A DNA stretch of 64,000 nt from Lichina pygmaea (taxonomy: Eukaryota > Ascomycota > Lichinomycetes > Lichinales > Lichinaceae), in assembly GCA_963422465.1 (NCBI GenBank), contig OY730172.1:4216001-4280000 (forward strand). The letters run 5' to 3'. Numbering within the stretch: position 1 is the stretch's first letter; each line of letters starts with the position of its first letter. Below, in pieces: positions 1 to 12,732 of this stretch. The notes under the pieces are model-generated. The model was given only the letters and a program-made list of their open reading frames with translations. It searched no databases and was not told where the DNA came from. Both the position numbers and the translations under genes were made by a program.

Positions 1-3000
1 GACCAGAAGATCCAGCAGTGCGTGGGATCGGCTCACGAGCAAGAGCGGGTCGTCGAGGACATATGCGGACCTGGAGTGGATCCTCAGTTCGACCAGCTCA
101 TCTCGGCGCTCGGTCATATCGTGCGGCAGAAACCCAAATCGCTTATCGATACCTTGATGTTCTGGCGGAAGGCGAAGAGTGAAGCGGCCAACACCGCTCG
201 TGCCGAAGCCAACGTCTCGAGAGCGAACGCGCCGCCGAACAGCCTTGCACCAAGGAGCAACCGGGGGCATGCCTACGTCGTGTCTGACCCGGTCAACGCG
301 AGCGCGACGACCATCGCGGACTCGGCCTCGCCCGCGGCCGCCATGTCGCGGCACGAAACGGTTGTCCAGGCCGAGCGAAGCTCGACCGTCTCGATCTATC
401 TCCTCTGCCGAGTTCTGATGGAGATCATCCGCCAGAGCACGCTCGGCTGCGTGACGGTGGAGATGGCGGATCGGCTGGAGGACATCATATTCGGCCAGCT
501 CAAGGGCGCTGACATCGACCAACTCCTCTGCTCGCCGTTTCGGATGGCCAACTGGAAGATATTCGGAGAGCTGCTCGGGGTGATGAGCGAGATGAACTTC
601 AAGGGCGTCGTCGATCGCTTCCTCAAGGAGCTCGACCGCTTGCACCGCGAACACACGGCGAAGGGCCACGTCAACAAGGAATCGGTCGAGAACAAGATGG
701 AGCTCGTCATCATGGGCATGAGGTATTTCCGGCTAAAGCTCCAGCCGGAGGAGGCCTTTGGCCAGTCGTGCGATTTCATGCTGCAGCTGGGGAGGCACTT
801 TGCCGTATCGCACGGACAGCACATCAAGCATGCCTATTGCCGAATCCTAGAGCGGCTGCTGTTGCCGGTCGCCGCCCGTGCCGGCCCCGAGTTGAACACG
901 CCGCGATGGAGGACCGTGGTGGAGACGTTCACTCCCAAGATCTCGCAGATGCTGCTCAAACCACGCCACTGGCTCGAGGCGTCCCCGGTCATGGCCGTCC
1001 TCTGCTGCACCTCGCCCGCCGACGTCTTCGCCCAGCAATGGATGCAGGTCATCAACTCGTTGCAGCCGAGGTTGAAGGACCGCATGACTCGGCCTTCGGC
1101 GCTGCAGGCGATCGCTCGTCTGGTGTGGACCTACCTCTACCGTGTCACCGACTCGCAGCCGCTCGTGATCGTCAAGAAACTCGAGGACACCATCAAGACG
1201 GTACTGCAGTCGGGGAAGAGGTCGTACATGTCCACCGAGCCCACCATCGCCGAGCCTTTGATCCAGTTCATCCGCATCATCGGCTACCGTCAGCAGGAGC
1301 TGTGCTTCAAGACCGTCGTCTTCCCCATGATCAACTCGGAGCTCTTCGCCCCCGGGAGGGACGTGCGCGTCGATCAGCTGGAGCCGGAGAGGATGGTGAT
1401 CGGAATCAGGGCCTTCCTCGCCATCATGGCCGACCTCGAAAGGGGTGACCAGGGCCGCCCTCCGTTCCCGCAGGACTTTGGGTATGCCTCGCTCGCCGAC
1501 AGGGTGCCCAGCACGTGGCTGTTGCTCGCGCACCACGTGCTCGCCGAGCCCGTTGCGTCCATCGCCGACGAGGAGCGCCTGTTCCGACCGGTGCTGACCG
1601 CACGATTGGGCGGCTCGGCCCGGGATCACTACTCGAAGTTCTGCGAGATCCTGGGCAAGCTCACCATCATCTGCGATGACGCCTTCGGCGGACAGGCCGT
1701 GCTGGACGAGAAGTTCAGCGCCATCACGCCCAAGACACCGATCGCCGAGACCTTCAGCTTCGGCAGACGAGACGAGCATTCGGCCACGACCGACCACCGA
1801 AGAGGCTTCTACGACCTGTTCCACGTCGCCGTGCAGGCCTTGCCGCGCTGCCTGTCGGTCGACATCCCTTTCAACTCCATCGTGAACCTGCTATGTACGG
1901 GAACGGCACATATGAACAGCAACATCGCCTTCTCCTCGGCCGAGTCGTTGAGGTCCATCGCACGGCAGTCCCACGCGCAGCAGGTGACCATCGGCTTCGC
2001 ACGATTCATCTTGAACTTCGACGACCGATACTCGACCATGTCCGACGGTGGCATGCTGGGACCCGGCCACATCGAGAATACCCTTCAGCTCTACGTCGAG
2101 CTCCTGCACATATGGATCGACGAGATCAAGCAGAGAGCGAACAGCGCCGCGAGGGAATCGAGCGAGGAGGGTGTCTCCGGCGGCAGAGGTGCCCAGCTCG
2201 ACTTTTCCGGCAAAGGCGCTTACGTCGACGAGGTCGAATCGCACGGCCTCTTCTTCCTCTGCTCCCAGTCACGCCGGGTCCGGTCCTTCGCCATCGCCGT
2301 CCTGCGTCTGATCAAGGACTTTGACGTCGCTCTCGGCACCGAGAGCATCCGCGTCATCCACATCCTCGAGCGCGACTCGGGAAGCGTCATGGACTTTCAC
2401 GACGAGAGCCTTTCCGTGGCCGAGCGCAGCCGCCTCCATCGAGGGATGCGGAAGACCGACGCTCACAGTGCTCTGATCGAGCTCTGCAGCAGCGAGGTCA
2501 CTTACGACTCGACGCTCTGGTTCAAGATCTTCCCCAACTTGGTTCGCATCGCGGCCGACCGGTGCCCGTTCGCCGTCGCGGTGGCCCGCGACGTCGTCTG
2601 CAAGCGGCTCTTGCAGATGCACAAGCCCATCACCATCCTGGCCGACTCCCCCAAGGGCTCGCAATGCGCGCCTTTCGACATTCTCGGGAACCGCTCCCTC
2701 CCGAGGACGATCCAGTCGCCCGAGGTGATGATCGAGCAGTGGAAGCTCTATCTCATATTCGCGTGCACGACCTTGACGAACGCGGGCGTACCACAGGCAT
2801 CTTCGCTCCAGGACTTCCAGCATGCTCGAAAGGCCTCGCGGCCATCTCAACAGGGCTCGGACAAGATCAGCTCGGCCCGGGGGCTTTTTCAGTTCGTCAT
2901 CCCGCTTCTCGCCGTGAGCTCGAGCATAATCCGAGACGCCGTCGTAACCGCCTTGGGATCGATCAACGTCAATCTGTACAAGATCCTGCTGGATTCCCTT

Positions 3001-6000
3001 CAGTCGGTCGTTGCCATGTGCAACGACGAAGGTAAAACGCGGTTGCATCAACGTAACGTCAGCAGCCCCAGGCGCAACCGCCCGACGGACAGGCTGAGGA
3101 CCGAGATCACCCACGTCTACAAGCTCACGTCCCACTTCCTCCGGGAAGAGGCCATCTACAAAGACGACGCCATCCTGGACAATCTCGTCACCTACACGAA
3201 CGGGCTGAAGATCTTCCTCAGCGACACGGAGGTCCAGAACGACTGGGAGTTCCAGAAACTCCGGCGCCATTATTGCGGTCTGCTGGAAGAGCTGTTCGAA
3301 GGCATCAATCGCACCAAGGATCCTTCTCGATGGATGCCCTTCGAGGCTCGGAAATCGGCCTTTGCGCTGATGGAGGAATGGTGCGGCTACTCGCCGAATC
3401 ATTCTCAGGTCCGCCAGCGCGAGGACAACATGCGTCAATCGATCATCGAGCAGCAGAGAGACTTTGGAGACAAGGTAACGGCGTCGATGGAGATCGAGAA
3501 GAGAAACCTCAGGACTGCGGCTCTGAGCGCGATGGCCTCGTTATGTGTAAGATCAGAGAGCCTTTGTTCTAGGATGCGCTGGCTGACCGTAACAGGGTGG
3601 ACCGGTGAGTGTCACGAACGAGCGGAAGGCCAATCTTCAGTTCGATGTGCGCCGAATGCTCTCGTGGATCGAGGCCATCTTCAACACTCCAAGCGACAAG
3701 TTGCACGCGATCGGCCACCGAGCCCTTAAAAACCTCATCGTACACAACCGAGGCGTGCCGTATATCATCGAGCAGTCGATCCATATGTGCTACGTTGCGG
3801 AGTCGTCCAAAGCACTTCAGAGCTACTTTGGTGCCATCTCCGAGGTTCTTTTAGAAAACGACGATTATCCCCTGAAATTCTGGAAGATTGTCGGGGCTGC
3901 TCTCTTCATGCTCGGCCACGAGAAGAACGACATCAGGTCCAAGTCTGCGCATCTACTCCAGACCCTCGAAGAGCGCCTGCAGAAAAGCTCGAAGATTCAG
4001 GACTTTGAGATTGGCGTCACCGACAAGACCACAGCCGTGTACAAGCTCGCTCAATTCGAGATCTCCAAGCGACTGGCAAAGCAGCATTCCGATCTCGCCT
4101 TCCTCATCTTTTCCGAGTTCACTTCGTTCTTCAAGCAAGTCAATTCGAACAAGCAACGGAGTATCGTCGCTGCCATTCTGCCGTGGGTGCAGACTGTCGA
4201 GCTCCAGCTGGATCCCGGCGGTGGTCCTACGGCGCAGTCGTACATGCTCTTGACAAACCTCTTTGAGATCACCATCAGCTCCGGGGCGATACTGCACAAC
4301 GAGGTGCAGGCTTTATGGCAGGCTCTGGCTACCGGCCCGCATGGCGGCAACGTCCAGCTCGTGCTAGATTTCATCATCCTGCTCTGCCTCGACAGGCGGG
4401 ACCAAAACTTTGTCGACTTTGCGAAGCAGATCGTAGTCTTTTTATCCAGCACGCCTGCGGGGCAGAAGGTCATCGAATTCCTGCTGCTACAGATCACTCC
4501 CCGGTCAATGGTGCAAGAGAAGAAGGAGCACCCAGCCCCGCCTCCGGAGACGTCATCGCTCCCGTACGTGGCCGATCTGTCCGCCGCTCTGCCAGTAGGC
4601 AGCAAACAGGTAAGCGATTCCTCTTGGCGGCTAAGAGATTCTGGACAATGCTTATCGTTGTGCAGGCGGGTTTCTCGTTGGGGCAGCTGTCCCTCATTCT
4701 GCTTGTGGACTTGATCGTGTCGCCCGTGGAGTTGGCGCCAGATAACATCCCGATATTGCTCCAGATCGCCTTTGTGCTGTGGGACCATTACACCCCTATG
4801 GTTCAAGATCAGGCTCGGGAGATGCTGGTGCACCTGATCCATGAGCTCGTCATATCGAAACTCGATGAGCAGAGGCCGACCGAGACGAAGAACGCCGTGC
4901 AGAGCGTCGTTGACTCTGTCCGTCAGCACGACCAGTCGGTGATTTGGGCGTACGATGACAACAACAGTTCCGGCAAGCTTTCGGAGAACAGGGTACCGAA
5001 GGCGGTGGAGCTTCTTGCAGCCCAGGTCGTGCACGTTTTCGAGCTGCAGTATCCAGGCATTCGAGAACAGTGGGGCAAGAAAACGCTGAGCTGGGCCACT
5101 TCGTGTCCCGTCCGACATCTCGCCTGCAGGTCGTTCCAACTGTTCCGCTGCATCCTGACTTCTCTGGATCAATACATGCTGGGTGACATGCTCGCACGGC
5201 TCTCGAACACGATCGCCGACGACGAGTCCGACATCCAAACCTTTTCGATGGAGATTCTCACCACTCTAAAGACCATCATCCAAGCTCTGTCACCGGCTGA
5301 CCTCCTGCAATACCCACAGCTGTTTTGGTCGACGTGCGCGTGCCTCAACACCATCCACGAGAGCGAGTTTGTCGAGAGTCTTGCGATGCTTGAGTGCTTC
5401 ATCGACAAGGTAGACCTGGGCCGTCAAGATGTCGTCAATCTCCTGGCCGACAACATCCCAGCAAAGTGGGAAGGCAGCTTCGAAGGAGTCCAGCCCATGG
5501 TCTATCCTGGAGTCCGATCGTCCCTCTCGCTGGAACGGACGATGGCGTTGCTCGACAAGCTGGGGCCGCTCCAGAGCAACTACCTCGTCGGCAACGACTC
5601 ACGGCTGCTCTTCAGCATCCTCGCAAATCTGCCCAGTCTACTACACGATATGGAGCTCGAGGTGGCCGACTCGGTGCACGTCAAGCGGGCCGAGAGGCTA
5701 GCCCAGATCGCCGAAGGCCAGGCGCGCTCGATGCTCGCCCACACTCTGATGGCCTATGCGACGTCGTCTTTCCGCACAACCGACGAGTTCCTTGCTTCGA
5801 TCATGGCTGCGATGAGGGAGACGTTCCTGCCCGCGTGGGATTTCCGCTGCGTCGTCTTCTTGATGGGCATGCTCAACAACCGGTTGGGGTGGTTCAAGAT
5901 CAAGACGATGCAGCTGCTCTGCGTCATCATCCAGGGCATCGACATGCAGAAGCCTGAAATTGCCTCGCATGGCTCGGATCTGATATCGCCGCTGCTGCGG

Positions 6001-7092
6001 CTCTTGCAGACGGAATACTGCTCGCAGGCGCTGCAAGTGCTCGATCACATCATGGGCATGCCCGGGACGCCCATGGACAATCGTCACATGCGTATGAGCA
6101 TGGTCGGGTCCAAGTCTCGGGCCGTTCGCAAGGAATTCGAGCATACCGAGAGTCTCTTTGGCATTCCTGACGAGACCGGATGGTCGATCCCGATGCCGGC
6201 AGTCCATTCGGCCAACACGCGCGCCAACGTCCATGCAGTCTTCTACACCTGCGCCGGTACCGAGTCGGCAAAGTCGGGCATCAACGCTCCGCACGGTCTC
6301 GAATTCCACGCGGACGACTTCCAGTACACCTACCCGTACCAAGACCGCACCGCGACGATGATGTCGGACGAGATCCGCACCGACGGGAACATGGGCGACC
6401 TCGTCATGAAGCTGAACAGTCTCGACGACTTTTTCGAGGGCAACGTCGTCGCCAGTCCCGCCACGGACAACCGGTCTCAGAACATCACCATCTTTCCACT
6501 CGAGGCGGGCGATGCCGGAGCACGCTACGACCAGCAGACGCTGCCGCTCCTTCGCAAGTCTCTGACGCGCACCGCCAGCGTCTCGTCTCTCCACAACGGC
6601 TTCACGGACGCTCGAACGGGCACGGCGCGGGACATGGGCGTCATGAGCCCGACCGCCTTCGCCGCCCCTCCTCCCCCTCCTCCTTCTAATCCCGCCACGA
6701 GTGCCGCTCCGTCCAGACGTCCGTCGATGCAGCCACGGATGATGACCAGCCCGCAAGGCTCGACGGGTGGCGAGCTTCTGTCGGACGACGACTACTACAT
6801 GGACGATGTCTTCTCGGACGACGAGGCCGCCGTCCGCGGCGCTCCGAACGGCCTGTCGCCCGAACCGACCCATCCTTCGACCATCGGCAGCAGGTTACGA
6901 AGCGGCACACGCTCGGGCATGAGACGTCTCGCCGGCGTAGGACACCTGAGGGATCGAGGCGACGTGTATCCGTCCGACCGCCGACCGACGGTGGTGCAGC
7001 AGCATTCGCCAAAAGTTCCTAGGATCCCGTCGACATATCTCCAATACGGTCCGACTTCGCAGTCGCATCAGCCGCATCCGCCTCATACATGA
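1..7092 (+). CDS. TAO3: Cell morphogenesis protein Tao3/PAG1 (Furry family), 5'-partial
   Basis: Large HEAT/armadillo-type scaffold of the RAM network, which in fungi links the NDR kinase Cbk1 and Mob2 to polarised growth at the cortex. Frame 1 is open from base 1, so the true start lies left of the window. Three exons join in phase 0: 1-3546, 3596-4609 and 4666-7092, with introns of 49 and 56 nt (GTAAG donors, CAG acceptors). About 2,328 residues are visible. Family landmarks are HEQERVVEDICGPGVDPQFD near the left edge, the LMFWRK block, LQFDVRRMLSWIEAIF just after intron 1 and DLIVSPVEL after intron 2. The last ~150 residues are low complexity (a proline run near residue 2185, acidic patches) and probably disordered. 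The next gene is 2.6 kb away and convergent. Identity is secure; the N-terminus is missing. Confidence 0.95.
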
Positions 7093-7929
7093 AGTCGCGT
7101 CCCCGCATCATTTTGTGCTTCTCTCTCCGACTCTTTCTGCATAAGCTTGTCTACAGCTAGATGGTAACGGTACCGGATCTCATCAAGTGTTCTCGCTTGA
7201 TTGATGACGCATGGCCTCCATTCCTTCCCTCGTCATGTTTCACGGCAAGCAAGAATGCTGTGGCTACTCATCGAAATCTTTCACCCTCGCTCCGAGTACA
7301 GCTGCGTTGATGATTTTTCTCCAGCACGAGTGATGATTGTACTCTCCTCACTTCTTCCTTTCCCCGTATACCCTGTTTTTTTCTCTTCGACATGTAGATA
7401 ATTTTCTAACTCCTCTCCCTCTTTTTCTCTTTCTTTCTCATCTGCTCTGTTCCTCTTCCCCCCCCCCCCTCCTCCTCTATTCTGTCTCTTCCCTCCACTG
7501 CACCCCCATTCTTCCCTGTCCACTCCTACAATTCAACAATCCCTTGTCGTCATGCATTTTCTCTTCGCTCCTTCTCAAAGTTTCCATTCATTTACATATA
7601 TCCGAGTGCGGCCCGTCCTTGCATCAAAAAATTTTCTACCTTAGCGATTGAAGCGAGCAGAACTGATGGGTCGAGCGAGCGAGTGATCGAGGGATGCAGA
7701 TGAAGGTGTGATAGAGGGGTTTTGGGAAGGGGAAAAAGGGAGGGGGAGAAAGTCGGTAGGAGAAGCAATGCCGGATTGAGGCTTCCAGGCAGAAGAAGCA
7801 CCAAAGAAACATTAATATGTGAATTCAACTAGTTAGCCTGTACAAGGGTACAACCAAGTTTTATATACATGGCACAGTTTCTGTACACTTGTATGTAAAG
7901 TTCTACGTACGTACGGAAGTACTCTCTAT

Positions 7930-8285
7930 CAGATTCAATCCCTGTTGAAGAACCTGTGCTGAAGACTCTGCCCAGAGAGCCCTGCAAAAGCTCTGTGAAG
8001 CCCCTGCGTATAAAAGGCTGCACAGGAAGCTCTGTGGGAAGCTCTGTCAGAATCCCTGCATGGGAGGCCACTTACAACTCAAAGAGGTCCCTATCATACA
8101 GCATGAAGAATCCTGCAAGGAACAGAGATTGGGTGGTGGCTAGCCCTGTGTGCAAACAGAGTCGTGTGAACGGAGTGGTACCGTATGGACTGGAGAAAGT
8201 CTCTTGTGGAATCACCCCTGTACAGAGTTACCGTATACAAAAGTCTATCGACAGACGATAATCTGTGGACGATAATCTGTTCATC
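7930..8285. repeat. Short internal repeats beside the gap
   Basis: The motif AAGCTCTGTG or a close variant occurs at least three times between 7988 and 8051. GACGATAATCTGT is repeated in tandem at 8254-8281. The patch ends at the N gap, consistent with a repeat that stopped assembly. No transposon protein or terminal repeat could be recognised. Confidence 0.4.
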
Positions 8286-8301
8286 TCACAGGTGCGTTTG
8301 G

Positions 8302-8501
8302 NNNNNNNNNNNNNNNNNNNNNNNNNNNNNNNNNNNNNNNNNNNNNNNNNNNNNNNNNNNNNNNNNNNNNNNNNNNNNNNNNNNNNNNNNNNNNNNNNNN
8401 NNNNNNNNNNNNNNNNNNNNNNNNNNNNNNNNNNNNNNNNNNNNNNNNNNNNNNNNNNNNNNNNNNNNNNNNNNNNNNNNNNNNNNNNNNNNNNNNNNNN
8501 N
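8302..8501. other. Assembly gap, 200 N
   Basis: Exactly 200 unknown bases, which is a common placeholder length, so the true size may differ. Frames that cross it are meaningless. Confidence 0.99.
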
Positions 8502-8575
8502 GCAGGGAGCAGCCTCCCCCCCTGAGTGACAGCTAAACTGTTGTATGAGGACACGTGACTAGACTGCAGAGTTTT

Positions 8576-8609
8576 CCTCTTCTTCTTCTTCTTCTTCTTC
8601 TTCTTCTTC
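8576..8609 (+). repeat. CTT trinucleotide microsatellite
   Basis: About eleven CTT/TTC units followed by CGTCGTCG, in non-coding DNA. Confidence 0.9.
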
Positions 8610-9745
8610 GTCGTCGCTCCTAGATTCTAGTTAGACAGACCAATCCAACTACGTAGTCGACTGGTTGTCGGCTTTAAGTACCGTGCACTATAAGTACGTA
8701 CTCCAGTATCATACGCAAGTAATTACGTTCCGTACTCTCCAGTAGACCGCTCACTGTCGCGGTCGCAGGCCACGCTCGGCTCAGCGGCTAAGTACGGTAT
8801 TCAGTACGGTAGCTTACAGTGGTCAGATGGTCAACAGAGCCCATATACAGAAGTACTGTACGTGTATGATCTGGGTATTCTGTGTCTGTTGTCATCCTCC
8901 TCTTCCCCCTCTTACTGGATCGCTCCCCTTTTCCTTCTGAATTGCCCTTTTCCTGCTACTGCTTCAGGGGGCGAGGAAGATGTACTCCGTACTCCGTACA
9001 CCTGTACTGTATTATGTACAGTAAGTCACTCTACAGCATCTGGGTCACCTGGACTCTCTTCCGCCCGCTGTTCCTGGCTCGAGGCTCGTAGCTTCCGCTC
9101 AAGCGCCCTGGAATGATTCTCAGCAAGAGGGGACTTTTATCAGGCACGCGAGGCCGACTCCTCGCCCGTGAATAAGTTTACTCGTCGTGTGTCTATGCTC
9201 TTGGATGTGCCCATACCCGTACCCATATCCGCGTCCGCGAAGGATTCCTTTCTTCCTTGTCCCTTCCTCCTTCCTCCTTCGTCCTTCTTTTATTCCCTCT
9301 TCAGAAACAAGAAGTTGACATGACGCGACAAATTGTTTTCGTTCTGCCGTGATTCACAAGGGGTTGTGAGTGCGCCGGGGAAGATTGACAGAGGGGAGAG
9401 CAATCTATAAGGGACACACCTCCGTAGTCAAAGACGAGAGGAAGGAATAAAACCATAAGCATGATAATATGGAAATGGATACACATACGGTTGAAAAGGC
9501 GCAAATGGACAAGGCTACCTTCTAGTCTCTTATCTTTCCGGCGAAACAGCGACGGAGGGAATCAAGTGGAGATGCGTCTCGAGAAACAAATTGCGCCTGG
9601 GTATAAGGATGGATATCTATATACTGGAGAGGGGGGAGAGGGAGAGGGAGGGAAGGAAGATAAAAGACGGCCGCTCCGTCACGAGGAATTCGTCGTCCGG
9701 CAACGCAAAGAAGACCGGTCCGTCGCCAAGCTGCGACATCAACAT

Positions 9746-11044
9746 CTAAACCCAAAACGAACCGTTTGCCGTCGACGTCGTCGACTCCCACTGCTCTTCC
9801 TCGTCGCGTGCCGCCTTCGTCTCGTCTGCGCCTCCGCGGATGTAGGTGCGCAGACCGGTGATGGTGGCCGACGGGATGGGCGGAAGTCTGCCTTTTTCCT
9901 TCTCGTCATCTCCCTCGGAGCTGCGCTTGTTCCCGTTCCAGATGCGCCGTCGGGTCGAGGACCCGGGCTTGGCCGGGGAAGCGCGCGGGTAGCGCGACGT
10001 CTCCGTGACGAAGAAGGAGCGGAAGGCGGTGAAGGACACCATGAAGACGGCGACGCAGGCCTCGATCTGCTGCCAGAAGAACTTCCACGTCGGATCTATC
10101 GACCGGATCGTCACGCCCGGCATGATCGGGATTTCGGTGACCAAGGCCGAGATGCGCACGAGCGCGATGACGATCATGAAGACGCTCAAGCACAAGAAGA
10201 ATCCCAGGCCGAGCTTCTGCTTGGACTTTATCTGTACCCTCCAGAGCAGCCGGATGGGAATGGCGACCACTGCATCGAGTTCCGTCCGTCAGCGGAGCCC
10301 CCGCAACAGGCACCAGGTAAGAAAGACCGACTCATGATGTCTGTGAGCAAGTCGAGCGAGATCGCCACCGCAGTGACGCTTACGGCTCTGGTCAAGCCTC
10401 CACCCACTCCGCATCTCACTACCACCAAGGCCACGTCAGTCATCCGGACTGCTCAAAAGGCTCCAGCTTAGGAGGGGGAAAAGTGCCATGAACGTACAGC
10501 TTTCAGTACCGACCCAAGGACACGCAGCGATGCCCTCGTTGACGACGAAGCAAAACGAGACTGTCGTCACGCCCAGCACTACCTTCCAGTACGTCGTCCA
10601 GTTCTTGATCCGATCGACGAGGGCGCGGAAGAAGCACAAGAAGGCGAATTTGACGGCGAAGATGACGGTCCAGCTGATGGCGAGGTTCGCAAAGACTGTC
10701 CGCTGGTACCGGGTCACTCTCGGGCCCAGAACCTCAGGCGGCATCAATTCCCACTGCACATAGGGTGTGTAGAGATCTGATATCATGTTGTATGTGAGGA
10801 TCGTCGTCACCGTGAGACATATACAGGCGAACAGCAGGAAGATGTCGTCGACGAAGAGCCGACGGTAAGTCTTTAGTCGAACGACCGTCCGAGCCGTCGC
10901 CGCTATCATGGCGAGGCTGAACAGCAGCCCTATCGTCGTCTGCAGCACACGTCAGACGGTCGTAGAGTGAGGGGCAGCTCAAACGACTGAACGAACCTTG
11001 AAGGCTTTCTCAGATATTCTGCCACCGGTAGTAGTTGCGTCCAT
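9746..11044 (-). CDS. Rhodopsin-like fungal integral membrane protein
   Basis: Four exons: 11044-10997, 10939-10498, 10448-10332 and 10269-9746, giving 376 residues. Introns are 57, 49 and 62 nt. The protein is a bundle of about seven hydrophobic helices typical of the fungal Rhodopsin-like/Pth11-related family. Visible signatures are the VVRLKTYRRLFVDDIFLLFA stretch (TM2-TM3 border), the ISLDLLTDI region recovered only by splicing exon 3, QIKSKQKLGLGFFLCLSVF (TM6) and a basic, probably cytosolic tail. Family members sit in the plasma membrane and a few are implicated in sensing, but no ligand or pathway can be inferred here. The donor of the last intron (GTCGGT) is weak, though the splice restores frame and the TM5 sequence. 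Start ATG 11044 gives a short hydrophilic N-terminus, as usual in the family. Confidence 0.82.
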
Positions 11045-12732
11045 GGTGAGAATCTTGTCTGGTCCAGCGTATGCAGTCCCAGCCACGCTGCTTGTCGAAC
11101 GGTTGTGATGGTCCACAGAGCTTCCCAGCCTCAAGAGAGCCTACGATGAAAGGAACAACACTGTTCTTAACCAGGACCCGGCCAGACCAGCCGGCCCACT
11201 TGGGCGCACCCCCCACCTTCATGGTGGTCCCAAGAAGGTCGGTTTCATGCGTAGAACACCCCCGACTGTCAAGATGCCCCAACCTTGGTATCATCCATGT
11301 CGGCTAGATCCTACCGCAAGTTGCGGTACAGGACAGGGATCACCCCGCAGGTGTCTGCGGCACCTGACCTTTTGTCTGGTGGATAGGATATCAGCTCCGC
11401 CGGCCATGTGGCACGGTCGACCGTGATGGCCTGGTATCGGCGTGATGCGATCGATCCGGAAGTCCGTCGAGGCAAGGAGCCGGAGAAGCGGCCGCAGCAT
11501 TGACATGGGTGCGGCTGAAACAATGATTGTTGTAGCGGATGACAGCTGCGGCGTTTGCAGCCGACCTCGATTGCGGCGTACCGGTACGGTACTCGTAGTG
11601 AGCGTGCTTGCGGCGCAGCAGAAGGAATCGACGTCGACTCTGCCGCATCGTCAGATAACTACCGAACCAAGCAGAGATAAGAACATGCGCACTTCGGTAC
11701 GCGCCATTCAATTCTGATATGGCAACACCATCGGCATGTCGCTGATCGGCGTAGAGGCTCGCGAGCACTGGGTCTAACGAATGGGCGGCCAATGACCTAG
11801 CACAGACCTGCCGTCGGCCAACGAGCTCGACTACGGACAATATGATACGGCCCAAGCCCAGACGGCTGTGCCGCACGGCCCACACTGCATGCAATGCTCC
11901 GAAACGGCGTACTGAGATGCTAAACAGGTTCTATTCCTGTCAGCAATCAATCGACCAGAAGCTGATCTATGCTTGCACCGTACGGTAGCCTCTTCCATCC
12001 TAGCATGCCGAGTAGCTTCACCGTCTTGCATCGACGCAATGTATAATTCGTACTTTCATGAACGGTACGGGGCGCAGGGGATACCGTCGCATGTGCCCCG
12101 TCCGTCTCCGTCGACCGAGTTTCAGACAGCGCTGTAATCGGTCGAAGGGCAGACGTGATGTTCGAGTGTGGCTGGGCATGTCGCGGCGCGGTCCCGAGTT
12201 CAGCCTCGGATTTTCAGCCCGATTGGGTCTCATCGCCGTTCTAGGTTGTTCCAAAGTCGCGCAGACGTGCAGAACTCAACCCCGTGGGCCTCTAAGATAG
12301 ATTGATGATACGAGCGCTCTGCGTGCTGGCCATTTGATGTGCTTCGCTACCGGCCGTGATCCCAGTCCTTCGATGGCCGCTGAATCGGAAGGAAGGCCAG
12401 TCGCAGGTGGAGCTATCGACTAGACAACGAGTGAGCGACAGGAAAACTTGGTAGACATGGTCTACTCATTCGTTCGTTCTGTTGTGCCACCGGACAATGT
12501 AGAAAAGTTCTAGAGCGAATTGTGCTTTGAAGCCGAGATCGTGAAAAGAAACACATGTACTCCGTACATACATACGTACCTTCGTACGGAGTACGGCTAC
12601 CATGAGCTCGAGATTGAACAATGTTACACCAGTCCCAAATGCTACCGTGATGCAGTGATCCCAACTCCATAGCCACCCGTGGAGCAAACCAGGCTCGAGC
12701 CAGCATGTCATGCACGCATAGTATGGGCTTGA
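11045..12732. other. Gene-less spacer
   Basis: No supported gene. GTAC-rich DNA with TACTCCGTAC and CGTACGGAGTACGG lies at 12555-12598. All frames are short and lack recognisable motifs. Confidence 0.55.

Larger units (their letters stand above)
7093..9745. other. Gene-less spacer with pyrimidine tract and assembly gap
   Basis: No coding frame with protein-like composition was found. Pyrimidine-rich DNA just downstream of TAO3 (about 7340-7530, including a run of 12 C at 7458-7469) may hold its 3' end signals. A repeat-rich patch (7930-8285) runs up to 200 Ns. After the gap lie a CTT microsatellite and GTAC-rich DNA (8985-9010) of the kind that recurs across the window. Confidence 0.6.

Noticed and set aside
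2269-3438. 389-codon minus-strand frame
   Set aside because: Opposite strand of TAO3, produced by high GC; no family resemblance.
7930-8301. Terminal repeat of a mobile element next to the gap
   Set aside because: Short internal repeats exist, but no terminal structure, target duplication or element protein was visible.
9461-10471. 336-codon plus-strand frame
   Set aside because: Antisense to the Rhodopsin-like gene, whose spliced product has clear transmembrane helices.
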